Of a stretch of DNA of 64,000 bases, positions 48,909 to 61,000 are shown in pieces (the first letter of the stretch is position 1; each line of letters starts with the position of its first letter). The DNA is taken from NCBI GenBank assembly GCA_014529385.2, contig CM043959.1:51637253-51701252 (forward strand). The letters run 5' to 3'. Under the pieces are notes generated by a model, which had not been told where the DNA came from, did no database searches, and saw only the letters and a program-made list of their open reading frames with translations. The DNA comes from Adiantum capillus-veneris (Eukaryota; Streptophyta; Polypodiopsida; Polypodiales; Pteridaceae). Position numbers and translations under genes: made by a program.

Positions 48909-49484
48909 AGGGTTTGCTGGCTGTGAGTCACGCAGCAAACAACCGCCGCAGCGGTTACAGCATATAGTGGGAAATTTGTGGATGTATGACTTTGTGGGAA
49001 GTCTATGTACTGTCAGATTTACTGCAGCCTTTGTTGAGGTTCGAGTGAGGTTTTATTGAGCTGGGGGATTCTCGAATGTTGAGATCCTTTCTGTGATACA
49101 GGTCTTGGAGCGATCCATGGAGCACCCTTAGATAGGCAGCTAGGATGTATTGACTGTGAGTTAGACTGTTGGGATTGCATCTTTGCTTTGCTGCCGTTGA
49201 GGCATTGTCGCAGTCTATGCTTACAGGACAGTGAGAGACAGTACAGGTGCAGGACAGGTTTACCCACAGCTTACAGTGTTAGAGAGACAATGGTTTTTTG
49301 AGCTGTTTTTCGTCTGTTTTTTAGTACACCATAGCCATTTTACAAAGGAGACTCTGCCGAAATTTTTGCAGAATCTGAAGCTTTCTTGGTTCATTTGATA
49401 GGTTGATATTGGTTCAGAGGATAGTTTACAGGGGAAACTCTGCCGAATTTTTCCCAGGAAAGTAAACTACTGTGAAGCGTAGTT

Positions 49485-50570
49485 ATGGCTGGATCACAGG
49501 ACACTGCTCTTTACAATATCAAGAAGCTGGATGGATCCAATTTCCCATTGTGGAAGAAGCAGATTTGGCACGTGTTGATACAAAAGAGGCAGATAAAACC
49601 TATAAAGCTCAAGGGGATAAAACCAGAAGATATGGACGAAGATGAATGGAGCGAAATGGATGAATTGGCACTTTCTACCATTATGCTGACTTTGGCAGAA
49701 AGCGTTTACTTCAATGTAGCAGACGAGATGTCGGCTTATCAAGCATGGACAAAGCTGAGTGATCTTTATGAGAAGCAGAGTGCAGCTTCACAGGTATGCT
49801 GGCTTAAGAAGCTTGTTGACTTGAAGATGAAAGAAGGGACCCCTATGTCCAATCATCTGAATGAATTGAACACCATCTACAGACAGTTGTCAGCTCAAGG
49901 TGTCAAGTTTGATGAACCTGTTAGAGCTATGTTGCTGTTGATCACATTGCCGGAAAGTTGGGACACTTTTCGCACAGCTTTGAGTAATTATGCACCTCCA
50001 GATGGTTTGACCATGGCAGGTGTAGAAGGCAGTCTGCTTACTGAAGAAACCAACAGAAAGACAATGGACAAAGGCAAAGGAACAGCCTTAGTTGTGAGGG
50101 GAAGGACCAAAGAAAAGTACAAAGGTGGAAAGAGGGATCAGTCTCGTAGCAAGTCCCGTAGTGCTAAAGGCAAGAGTGACATAGAATGCTACCATTGTGG
50201 CAAGAAGGGTCACATGAAAAGAGACTACAGAGAATGGAAAGCAGAAAAAGGCAAAGAGAAAGCAGAAGACCATGGTGAGAAGAACAAGTCCTCAGTGAAG
50301 ATTCAAGAAATAAATGTGACAAACACTATTGTTGCAGAGGATGACAGTCTAGTGTCAGGAGATATCTACTTCTTGAAAAATACAATGGACTCAGCTCTTC
50401 TTACAGCATCTGATGGAAATGCAATGAGTGATTGGATTATACACTCAGGGGCATCACTTCATGTGTCTCCAAACAAGGAGTGGTTTACCTCTTATGTGAC
50501 CACTAAAGATCATGTTCGGCTAGGCAATGGGCAGACATGTGAGATCTTAGGTGTTGGAGTGTTCAATTGA
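49485..50570 (+). CDS. copia C4 gag with protease start (361 codons open)
   Basis: Starts MAGSQDTALYNIKK. A UBN2-type gag fills about residues 10-190 (SNFPLWKKQIWHVL; MDELALSTIML; LPESWDTFRTALS). A basic stretch precedes a zinc knuckle CYHCGKKGHMKRDY, in which the last Cys is Tyr. The protease motif reads WIIHSGASLHVSP: the catalytic Asp of DSGA is His. The frame ends at 50570, and the downstream part is in another frame. With its LTR mostly deleted it is unlikely to be expressed as an element, but the open frame is intact. Confidence 0.85.
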   Translation: MAGSQDTALYNIKKLDGSNFPLWKKQIWHVLIQKRQIKPIKLKGIKPEDMDEDEWSEMDELALSTIMLTLAESVYFNVADEMSAYQAWTKLSDLYEKQSAASQVCWLKKLVDLKMKEGTPMSNHLNELNTIYRQLSAQGVKFDEPVRAMLLLITLPESWDTFRTALSNYAPPDGLTMAGVEGSLLTEETNRKTMDKGKGTALVVRGRTKEKYKGGKRDQSRSKSRSAKGKSDIECYHCGKKGHMKRDYREWKAEKGKEKAEDHGEKNKSSVKIQEINVTNTIVAEDDSLVSGDIYFLKNTMDSALLTASDGNAMSDWIIHSGASLHVSPNKEWFTSYVTTKDHVRLGNGQTCEILGVGVFN

Positions 50571-51199
50571 AGTTTCAGAATGGCTCTTCTTTCACGCTGA
50601 AGAATGTGAGACATGTTCCCGCAATTACAAAGAGCTTGATCAACACAGGTTTACTTGATGATGCTGGCTACGTCACCACTTTTGGACAGAACATGTGGAA
50701 GATATCCAAGGGTTCTATGACAGTAGCACATGGAGTAAAGTCTGGAGGACTTTACATGATTTATGTATCAAATGTCTCTAAAAATGTAATCAATGTAACC
50801 GAGCAGCCGAACGTTTCTTTGTGGCATAGCCGGTTAGGACATATGTCCAAGAAGGGAATGGAAATCTTATCTCGTTCTGGTTATTTGCCTGGCTTTTCAT
50901 TTAATGATTTTGAATTTTGTGAACATTGTCTGTATGGTAAGCAAACACAGCAGCCACATAAGCATAGAAGCAGTAGAAGAGATACACAGTTGGCACTTGT
51001 TCATAGTGATTTGTGTGGACCTATGCCTAACCTATCTCTAGGGGGAGCTTCTTACTTTACGACATTTATAGATGATTACTCGAGGAAAGTATGGGTTAAC
51101 TTTCTCAAGCACAAGGATGAAGTGTTTAGTGTTTTCAAAACGTTTGTGACACAAAGAAACGTTCGGCCTCCTTCAGTTACTAGATTCCGCGATGGTTAG
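50567..51199 (+). pseudogene. copia C4 protease end and integrase N-terminal part, truncated
   Basis: Reads FTLKNVRHVPAITKSLI, then SLWHSRLGHMSKKGMEIL (gag-pre-integrase), CEHCLYGKQ and VHSDLCGPMP with SYFTTFIDDYSRKVWV, i.e. the first catalytic Asp of integrase. Near 51195 the sequence changes to minus-strand Helitron Rep. Integrase core end, RT, RNase H and 3' LTR are missing. Confidence 0.88.
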
Positions 51200-53100
51200 G
51201 ACAAAGTGCTATACAATTGGCTCGATGTCAATTGAGATGTAGAAGTAGAAGAACAGTTGAATGGTACGGAACCACATTTCGATCATCGTGTGTTGGTCGA
51301 TAGTACATCCACTTCAAGGAATGGGAATCTAGAGATGGACAAGGATTTGGTTGAATGTCGTATGGAAATCCGTACTTGCATTTGTCATTGTGGCTGTGGA
51401 CGTGACATCATTACGACATACATGCATGTGTTTCTTAAGGACGAGTTCACAAGTGCTTGCATGTATTTCATTAGCAAGTGAAATAGGAATATGAGTAGAA
51501 ATCTCTTATGATATTTGCTCGATGTCTTTGTCATCCACCCATAGGATGACATGGGCATGAAGGGATCCTCTGTTTTGGATCTCATACCGTATAAGGTGGT
51601 GATGAATTCGGCCCAGGACCTGGCTTCCTTGTAAGATAGTGATTCATGAACTGTTTTAATCGATTGTGAAAGAGAAATGCACATTCAACTGGACCATCTT
51701 TCCAAGAGAACTCGGCGTTGAATGTCCGAGCTATCCTTTCGATTATACGGATCTCATTCCATTTTGTGGCGGTCACTTCATCAGCCGTGAAAGTAATAAA
51801 TATGTTTGGCAAACCCCATGCATCAACCATGGTGATCAAATCCTTTAATGAACGTCTATGCCAGGATGGACTGCCAACAATTGTCGCTAGGAGGTTGAAG
51901 CAAAATATGTTCCCTATGCCTTCCTCGTCGTTTGCATTCATGTGTGCTCTTTTGTACTTGTCGATATCTCTTTGCAAAATGGTAGTTGTTGTACTATTCG
52001 CGATCAAAATTGCATGTTTCAGCTGGTACATTAGCAGGAGCTATGGCTTGTACAATGTATACAAAGAGAATAGGGTGTGGATTTTCATTCAAATGTAGTC
52101 ACTGAATCGAATATGTCCATTGTACTGGCCATGTCCATAAGGAAAGAAGAACAGAAAAAGAGCTGACTCTATTGTGATGTCTTTGAAATTTTATATCCGA
52201 CTTGGCAAGCCATTGTACATGAAGGAAGCAACACGACTGAGAAGCATATCTCCGTTGCGGAGCTGTATGGAACCAAACTCATGCGTTATGTGGTATATGC
52301 ATGTCGTGTTGATGTCTCAGCCAATGTTTCCAAAATCGAAAAGCTATTTTCATTCTAGGCTTGCTCCATCAAGTCGAAGGATTGTACCTCTGAATGACGA
52401 CAGATCATTTCTGCTAGAACCTCTTCAGACAATATGCACAACCCTATTCTTTTGTGTGGTCGTTCGGCCATGCACTTATATCTCTGCAATATGGTATTGT
52501 TCTTGATATTGAAAGCCAGGACATTTGAAATGGTTGAGGTGGATAGCTCATGACTTGTAGAGTGTAGACTAGCAGGACTTGACCAAGATATTAGTGGGTT
52601 ATCTAGCACTGACCTCCGCTCTAGTGATCCTCGTGCTATTGCATGTGTAGTTTTTGTCACACTGATCGATACATCTATAATGCTAAGCAATTGTGTGTGT
52701 ATTTGTCGAGCAGAGAGAATACGCTCTATGTAGTCAGGTGTATGAATGGCAATATATCTTTGATGGGAATTAGTTGTTTTACAAGAAGTACACGTCGTCC
52801 ATGAGTATTTGACTTCTGCATGTTCCAAAGCTCTCAACAACAATACTGAGCAAGACTGTCTATGTCATTTGTCTCACGGCCTCGTTTGTCGTTGTACGTG
52901 AGGTTTGTCACCGCGCAAGAAGGACACAGTTCTAGATTGTGAGCGAGGATGTCACATTGCATGATCCAATCTTTATATAATGGAGTAATTTCAAACCATG
53001 ACCTAGCATATGGATGGTGAGCTGCTTTCAACTTGGCTGCGGTTCGTTTCCTGGCATCGTGATGCTTGGACTGTAACCTTGCAGGCCTTGAGAACTTCAT
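51200..53100 (-). pseudogene. Helitron Rep part (helitron helicase-like N-terminal domain)
   Basis: Minus-strand pieces in several frames make a Helitron Rep region. From the N-terminal side: a basic segment starting MKFSRPARLQ at 53100 with LCPSCAVTNLTYNDKRGRE, a block at 52843-52355 (CTSCKT; YKCMAERPHKRIGLCI), and LFFFPYGHGQYNGHIRFSDY near 52100-52150. At 52031-51582 comes the core with IVGSPSWHRRSLKDLITMVD, LPNIFITFTADEV and FSWKDGPVECAFLFHNRLKQ. At about 51510-51590 RGSLHAHVILWVDD supplies an HUH-like motif (HAH), followed by CKYGFPYDIQPN and VVPYH. Rep nicks and joins DNA in rolling-circle transposition. The C-terminal Tyr region is lost at the copia junction near 51199. Frame breaks show decay; some may be introns. 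Confidence 0.88.
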
Positions 53101-54120
53101 ATTGATACCTACTATGGGAGAAATGAGGACAAATATAGTATGGCCTCAATTGTTTAGGTGAAAAGTTAAGATGCTAAAAGTGGATTTACGATTGCTATAT
53201 ACTACATGTGTTTACTACTCAAAGAGTTGTATGTATAATTAATATATATAGATGTTGGTCGACATCGATTGTATAGTTATGAAATCCGTATGCAAGTAAA
53301 GCAAACTGAAGGAAGCAAGCTACAAAATTCTAAAACAAGCAAGTCGATAAAGCATCAATGAATTGCAATTAGAAATGAAGTGCTTCACTGACCTGAAATG
53401 TGGTACAGATGTTTTCGGATTGTCCAAGTTACACGCCAATCTTTGGCTCAAGCTACAGGAAAGGAATGTGACCAGTTAAACATTTCATCATACAATGAAG
53501 CGCCATAAATTGAAGATGCTAAGTATACAGTGCACGGCATGCAGAAGTGCCATACAAAAGTATGGTGGAGAGTTGGCACTATGGTCTCTCCAAAAGTTAT
53601 AAGAAACGGAAGCAGTGCCCTGCCCTGTAGCATTTACGTGTTGCGTCAAGCAAACGCGTAGTCATGGGGAGTTGGATGGAGATAACGAACCTTGCAGTGT
53701 AGTCCAGCTAGAGTTACGCTTGTGCAATTCAAATGTCCAATGTCGTGAGTATAAGTTCTCTCTGCAGGACACAAAATACGCATTAGCATAATACAGGGCA
53801 TGCAAGGAAAAACAAGACAGTGTCATCGTTTGCCTCATCGACATGTTGGAATCGACCTTTTTTTCACAGGCCAAACCCACCTACATCTACCTTACCTTTT
53901 GAAATTGCGCCCCCCCATGATGGTCAATCTGTCAAGTATGTAAAAGCTGAGGCTCGTTTTAACATAATTTGCTCCATTTAGGTTGGTTTTATGATTTTCG
54001 CAAAACTATGGATGCATGTCAACTTAATGCAATGATGAAGGATTTTGGGGACTTGTGGTTCAAAACTAGAGATTGCATTGAATTTCTCGAGATTGGGATA
54101 GACATGATGGGCATGAGTTA
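53101..54120. other. unassigned DNA upstream of the Helitron Rep
   Basis: Could hold upstream exons or the 5' end of the Helitron. Candidate splice acceptors exist, but I found no convincing domain. Confidence 0.35.
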
Positions 54121-54152
54121 AGCTCGTATAAACATAAACAGATACGGACATG

Positions 54153-54203
<51 letters not shown>

Positions 54204-54410
54204 TGAAATAGAAGATATCAAATTTCAATCGATGATCAGTTGCCATAATCGAGAAGCGAGTCAACAGTAAATAGATACGAGCATGAACCTCTCTCTCTCT
54301 GTCATGGCAAAGGTTTGTTCTAGTGTTATTGAAACAGAAGAGGTCAGATTTCAATCGATGATCATTTGGCATAATCTGGAATCAAGTCAATAGTAATAGA
54401 CACGGGCATG

Positions 54411-54503
<93 letters not shown>

Positions 54504-54692
54504 GCATCGGTCTGTTCTAGTTCTATTGAAATAGAAGATGTCACATTTGAATCGAGATCAATTGGCATAATCCTATGTCTCTTCTCTGTCTAGCAAAGGT
54601 CTGTTCTAGTGCTATTGAAACAGAAGATATCAGATTTCAATCGATGGTCATTTGGCATAATCTAGAATCAAGTCAACAGTAACACAAGCATG

Positions 54693-54749
<57 letters not shown>

Positions 54750-54821
54750 ATCGATCTGTTCTAGTCCTACTAAAAATAGAAGATTTCATATTTGAATCAA
54801 TGTTCAATTGGCATATTCTAA

Positions 54822-54866
<45 letters not shown>

Positions 54867-54895
54867 GGCACAGGTCTGCTCTAGACTAAAACAAA
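54121..54895 (+). repeat. tandem array of about 130-bp units with (CT)n inserts
   Basis: At least five diverged units share ATGGCA--GGTCTGTTCTAG, TATTGAAA-AGAAGAT-TC and TTGGCATAATC. Most units carry a (CT)n tract: 54155-54201, 54289-54300, 54414-54472, 54695-54745 and 54827-54864. One tract continues into (CA)n at 54472-54501. A single unit end also occurs at 42031-42050. Confidence 0.85.
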
Positions 54896-55071
54896 AGAGC
54901 ACTGATGCTACGGACGTGCCTGGTGCGAACCTAGTGCATTGATGTTGCGGATGTGCCTGATGTTGTTGCGGACCTTATGGCTACGAAGTGCTGGAATTGA
55001 TGTATGTGCAACAGCTTTATTTACGTGAAGCTTTTTACTACAACGGCTTTATTTTTAAGTGAAGCTTTTTA
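54896..55071. other. unassigned spacer
   Basis: Short AAGCTTTTTA-TACA repeats but no gene. Confidence 0.35.
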
Positions 55072-55297
55072 TTACACATGGAGGCCCGTGGCCATGCGAT
55101 TTGAGTTGTGGGCAAAGGCTTGGATCATGCCAAGTGGCTACCTGTGGGCTCAAAGATCCAGAAAAGGACCTTTGGCTTACTTGGTTACACATGGAGGCTC
55201 GTCGCCATGCGATTTGAGTTGTGGGCAAAGGCTTGGATCATGCGAAGTGGCTACATCTGGGCTCAAAGATCCAAGAAAGGACCTTTGGCTCACCAAG
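55072..55297 (+). repeat. 113-bp tandem duplication
   Basis: 55072-55184 and 55185-55297 are direct copies with few differences (block GCCATGCGATTTGAGTTGTG). The open frames across it are repeats of each other and match no family I know. Confidence 0.92.
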
Positions 55298-56047
55298 TAA
55301 TCAAGCACTTTGCTATGAAAAATTTCACATTAGGAAGTATTGTGGTTGCCGTTCAACAGCTTCTCTTTGCATAGCTGGAAATGAGACGTGCCTGCATGAC
55401 TTGGACCATTGCAAGCTAAAACCATACAAAAGTCTTTGTAAATGAAGCTAGAGTAGCTACTTTGGAGGTGTTGGAAAAAAAAAGCAACTGATGTAGAGAA
55501 GTCGATTTTAAGAGAAGATTTCCGATTCTTTTTGCTCACTACCAACCGTGCAGGAAATATTCACCTCACACGGCTGATCTTTTCCCTCATTAACAACCGA
55601 GCAAGAAATTATCACCTCACACTGCTCCTAGCTCGGAGAGGAGACATACTTCCTCATTCATGTCTCAATTTTTTCCTCAAAAAATCAACAGTCTTTTGAC
55701 TGTTCCAGCAGTAATGAGATATGATAAGAGCTTAAACATAGGAACACACACTGCCCTTAACCCTATAAAGTAAAGCAACTTACACATTTGCTCTTGTTTT
55801 CAACTAAATTTACAGCCACAGCAAAACTCTGAAACAAAACTGAGATATATCTATGCAAGCAATTGTCTCACATTTTCATGCAGCATCTAGCATCTGTTCG
55901 GCCATTTCCATAATCAAAGCTGTCACTGGAAGAAGCCAATCTCCAATGAAAGCTTTTCCATTGGGTTATAGATGACGAATGAAATGATATATGAGCGTCG
56001 TCAAAAAGCCAAAATGGCCTATGAGACCAAACCGATACAAACTGGTG
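55298..56047. other. unassigned DNA
   Basis: No supported gene. CCTCATTAACAACCGAG-type blocks recur around 55560-55620. Confidence 0.35.
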
Positions 56048-56740
56048 AATCTGATACCATGTCTGAGTACTAAAAAGAGATGCTAAAAAGGAGTGCTACT
56101 AGCTGGTACTGTGTGGGATAAGTGATCCATAGAATGGGTGCCTAGTATAAGAGGGTGGTATAATGGGTCATGAGTCTATCCTCATCTGTACTCTGCATGT
56201 CGAGATAGTATGGCTCGAATCCTTTGCTACGGTCTCCGTTGATGCTGTGAAGCTCATCTCCTTAGTTGCGGGCATCTCGATCTCCCTAGCTCCAATGCTC
56301 GGTCAATGAGAGTACCACGGGTGTGAGTATGAGCTGAGCTTTGCACCGGTGGCTGCTCCTCTGTAAGTCCAGTGTCTGGTGTGAAGAATCGGTAATCTGT
56401 CTCCAGGTTCTCTCTCTTCAAATCTCCCCAATAAGCTGTCTCTGTGTTTGTGTAACTAAGTAGATACAGTCCAAGGCATCTCTGGTCCTGATAGCTCATG
56501 ACCCCGTATCTCCTAATACACTGTGCACTGACAATTATAATGCATCTCCGTCTTTAGCTCTGTATGGCATAGGTGGCATATCCTGCTGGCTGCTGATATC
56601 CCCCTGAATGTACCAGTCTCAATCCAAGCTGGTGGGAAGATATCTGTATCTGACCAATGGCACACCGTAACCCATGAGATAGATGTGTATCCATATAGCT
56701 AGGTCAAATCACAAACCACACTCCCTAAACTCCTTAACCT
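56048..56740 (-). repeat. possible LTR edge with primer site (minus strand)
   Basis: The plus strand reads AATCTGATACCA directly followed by TGTCTGAGTAC. On the minus strand this is an LTR end followed by TGGTATCAGATT, the initiator-Met pattern seen in the other elements. I found no second LTR and no coding region to the left, so this may be a solo or truncated copy. Confidence 0.4.
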
Positions 56741-57090
56741 AAACATGATCAAGAGGTTTCTGTGCGCAAAGTCACAAATTCTGACCAGACCGGTGTTTTC
56801 TTCACAGTAGTAGCCAGAGCTTGGCAAACAAACGCTAAACCCTAAGCATGGTCAAGTCACAAACACACACACCGCAAAAAAAAAACCCGAGTCTTTAATT
56901 CTGCCCAGATTGAAGTTTCTTCACAGGAGTAGCCAGAGCTCGGCAGAAGACCCTAAAACTCTGAACATGATCAAGAGGTTTCTGCACGCAAAGTCATGAA
57001 TTCTGCCCAAATTGGTGTTTCCTACAACAGGACTAGCCAGAGCTTGGCAAACAAACCCTAAACCCTAAACATGATCAAGAGGTTTCCAAT
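56741..57090. repeat. three to four tandem units of about 100-120 bp
   Basis: Units begin near 56741, 56841, 56963 and 57067 with (A)ACATGATCAAGAGGTTTC or a diverged form. They share AATTCTG-CCAGA and AGCCAGAGCTTGGCA. They include short CCCTAAACCCTAAAC stretches. Confidence 0.75.
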
Positions 57091-57547
57091 GACGTGTAAT
57101 CCAAATTTGAATATCTAAAAGCCAATTGTAAATAAACACTGTAGTCAAAGCCCACAAAGCACGAAGCACAGAGCTCCCAAAACAGAACTGTAAGAATAAT
57201 CATCCAAAGTCCTCTTCATAAATAGAAGCCCAAACATACAAGAATTATAAGCATTCACAAGACTGGACATCCCAAATTCAGGATCAGATTACATCTAAAA
57301 TTTTAAACTCATAGGCAAGGGCAGACAAAATAGGAAGCCCTTGGTCTCCATTCTGGCCCTGGTAATGACCAAAGAAGACAAAATCAAAATTCAATACATC
57401 TTATCAATAAGCCAACATTCTACAAGCTCATTCCAGCAGCTGTCTTGCCAATGCAAATCTTGCTTTGAGGTTACACATGGTTTCGATACAAAAGTTGTGG
57501 CAAAAATGAATTGCACCAGGGCAAAACTCTGTGGCCAGTGAGTACTT

Positions 57548-57640
57548 GACAGCTCAGTAGCTACCTTTCTTGCATCACTCGACAGCTTAGTAGCTACCTT
57601 TCTTGCACCACTTGACAGCTCAGTAGCTATCTTGTAAACT
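57548..57640. repeat. about 32-bp tandem repeat, three units
   Basis: GACAGCTCAGTAGCTACCTT and its continuation are repeated three times with small changes. It lies about 400 bp downstream of the TIG stop codon, possibly in the 3' UTR or flank. Confidence 0.8.
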
Positions 57641-58022
57641 GGAATAATCTGAGGGTAAGTCTGAATCCCTCGTCTGGATGAATTTTGCAGGCTGGAATAA
57701 TCCAGGAGAGGATAGCTTGTATTGGCTTGGGAATGCATAGTGAGCTCCATCATGAATATGATAGGGAACGCCTCATGACTTGACTTCCATCCTTCTATAC
57801 TTCCTGTGTATTTCTCCAGTCATCTTGCGTGTCGAATAGGGAGAACTGCAATAATCTCCAGAAAACTGCTCTACAAGTGATTAGCCTTTTAACCTCCACT
57901 GGTTGACAGAACTGCCAATAGCAATGTTCACAAACCAGATCAAGATCCCAATTAATCCTATGCAAAGCTTTCAATTCCACATTTATAAACCAAAAGACAC
58001 AGACTGACCATTCAAGCTTTCT
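57641..58022 (-). other. 3' flank / possible 3' UTR of TIG
   Basis: No coding signal. I cannot place a poly(A) site with confidence. Confidence 0.4.
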
Positions 58023-61000
58023 CTACAACTTGTTTACTGCATAAGAGATGTCTGCATTCGCCATAAGCCAGTCAAGCACCTTGGCTCCCTCTAGAAGCTC
58101 CTTGGCCTGCTAAATAGAGCTTAGTAATGGAATAGCGCGGGGGAGGGGAGGGGGGGGGTGGAACAAAAAAAAGGGAAGCGAAAGTTCATATAGGGTTTGC
58201 TTACTTGTTCCACAATACGCTCCTTGTCATAGTCTTGATTGAACTTCTTGAAATCAGCTTCCGCAGTTTCAACTTCCTTTTTCAGATCTGCTTCAGTATA
58301 CTACAAGATAAAGTGCGCACTGTTTAGTCTCTCCAAAGAGAACCCACAATGAACTTACGTATTTCAAAGCTGGGAGCTTTTAAGCGCAGCAATATACTTC
58401 GCAACAAAGCAGACTTTGGCTCTTACAACACTCTGGCTTTCTACCGACTTGTCAGTTCATCTATCAAAATGCAATACCACTATATTGAAATCCACCACCA
58501 CCATGTGGAAACAAGATCCACAGGGAATGCCATGCTATATGTTCCATTCTCTTGGACCTGTCAAATCATCCTAACATAAACCGTCCTCTCAAACTGGCAA
58601 TTCATCGAGTGAAAATGTTAAACATAAACCATGGCCATTCGCACATCCACTACAATGTCATTCATTCAGCATGTTGAAAGAAAAAATTAGGAACCCACAA
58701 AAATGCCTGCACAGCCAACATGCCCAAGCACAGGGTCCAAATATAAAAGAAAAAATCAAAGATGATGGTCTAGCATGTAGCTTCCCGTATTGACAATCAG
58801 AACACAACAGACGATATTCTCTTCAAAAGAGAAATACATGAATATTGACATCCCTCATCACTCACCTGCCTGTACGTCGTGCTGGTGAGGATTATGCCAT
58901 ACACTACAACATGACACAACTTTCTGCCCCATCTTAAAGGATGTGGACTAAGATCAAATGACAAAGCAAGCACAACAACTGTAAGGCCAGAAGTCAAGAT
59001 GAGGCAAGTATGAAAGCTAATTCACAAAGATCACCATACTGCATGTTGCAATTCAGACGACTCTCTCTTCATGAGTCAAGTAAGTTTGCCTCTACCAGAG
59101 CAAAATAAAAAGGTTTACGGAAATACCCTCAAGTTTTCAAGCTTGAAAATTTCTGCAACTGCTAGAACTTGCTTCACTGCATCTATGATCGTCTGCTTTT
59201 GTGAGATCAGATAATTATTGACCATCTCCTGGCTTGAAAGGCCCGCTAACTGATCAGTATTCAGGTTCATTCTAGCCTGTTGAAAAGGTTTGAACAAATC
59301 TGATGTCTTAAGCTATATTAACTTGAACATCTTCCAAAATAGGTTTCCCAAATACCTGTAGCTCAAGAAGCTTCCCGGCAAACATGTTCCTTCCCTGCTC
59401 TTCAATCAATGAATTTGGGACATCTACTTGAGTGACCTGCAAAAAAGGACAGGCTGATGCTAGTACGACAAGCCAAACATTGGAAGTGAAAGCCAGCAAG
59501 GAGCTGTAGAACTGTAAGTCACCTTCGCTAGCTCATTCATAAGCATATTTTGAGTGGTCCTCAGCTTCTGAAGCTCATACTGCTCCTGGTGCTTCTTCAA
59601 ATAAGCCTCCCTAACCTGTCAGCACAGCCTCCATACATACAAGAAACAATGTCATGAAACTACAGAACTAATTAAAAAAGGACACTTCTTCTATGAGAAC
59701 AATTTAACATGCCATCTTGTAGAACAAAGCACACAACATAAAGTTTAGTAGACCTTATCTAGTTCTAACGAAATAATTGACTGCCATAAGCTTTAAGTCA
59801 CCTGATCCAGAGTCTCACAGTTTTCAAGAAACTTCCCAGCCAGAGAATCATCCAGAGTAGGAAAAACCCTATAAAAATGCTCCTTCACATGAACCTGCAC
59901 AAATCAAAAGATATATGAGACTAATAGGACATTCACTCCCAGCACTAAGTTTCTTGAATAATCAGACATCTGCATTGCCTGTGAAATTGGCAGCAGAAGA
60001 TGCATTGGGGTGGTACAAAAAAGGGCACAGGTGTCAGATCTCCTTTCTCAAATAATGAACAGCAAGGCTACGAGTACCCATTAAGATATGTAAAGCAACA
60101 AAAACTGCTTTCAAACACATCACACTACATACATTATAGCACATTTACCCCATACATCGTAAGGCATTGGAAGTGATAGCAACTTTCATTTCACAAAATG
60201 TGCGCCCACAGCACGACACCGTACATGGTGATACGCCAGCATTATGGGTCTCTCTCCTCTCTTGTACTATTGCATCAATCCTCCCGCATCAGCTCTCTTC
60301 TGGCGCAGTGGAGCTACGCCACGTCACCGAGTTGTTGCAGGTTTCTTGCTTAATACGAAGGCACTAGATGTGATTTATGAAAAGAAAGAATGTAAGGCAT
60401 GCTTTTCTTCAAAGATTGCGATGGTGCACTACAAAATGCAAAGCCTGTAGCTATGATAGATGACGCGTGGCTTAATTTAAACAAGAAGACTATTACAGAT
60501 GTAAAGATGGTTGTTTTGAATGAAATTTTGGTGCCACCTTAAAGGTCTTGACATTGCCTATATTGTGTGGGAAAAGCTCAAGGCCACTTATGAAAACAGG
60601 ACGCCGATAAACCAGGTGCACTTGATGCGTAAATTGATGCGCATGCAATTAAATACTACAAAATTTGCAATTGAGCACATCAGTGCCACAAGTATCCTTT
60701 CTGAGCTATAAGTTTCCCCCTTTTTGATGATAAGTTAAAGGCCATTTTCTTGCTTATGACCTTGCTTGATTCTTGGGAGGTCATGATGGTCTCATTGTCT
60801 AATAACCCAAACCTCACTTTTGATAGAGTAAGGGATTCTATCCTCAATGAGGAAATTAGACGAAAGGCACCTCGGCTCACATGGTTAGAGGCAGGACAAA
60901 TGATAGCAAAGCTAATGCTCGTAAAAGGAATAGGAGCAAGAGCAAAGGAAACCAATCCAATGTCACTTGTTACCAATGTGGTTGGAAAGGCCATAAGAAG

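Larger units (their letters stand above)
42051..49546. repeat. 8.2-kb tandem duplication, copy B
   Basis: Same orientation as 33847-42015. It is about 670 bp shorter, mainly because it lacks the segment matching 40752-41363. At its right end the copia C4 gag continues into unduplicated sequence. Confidence 0.95.

Noticed and set aside
55004-55374. Overlapping frames across the 113-bp duplication as a small repeat protein gene
   Set aside because: All frames repeat because the DNA does; no family match, no splice or start context.
57050-57070. CCCTAAACCCTAAAC resembling plant telomere repeats
   Set aside because: Only about two units, and they form part of the local 100-120-bp tandem unit; not an interstitial telomere tract.
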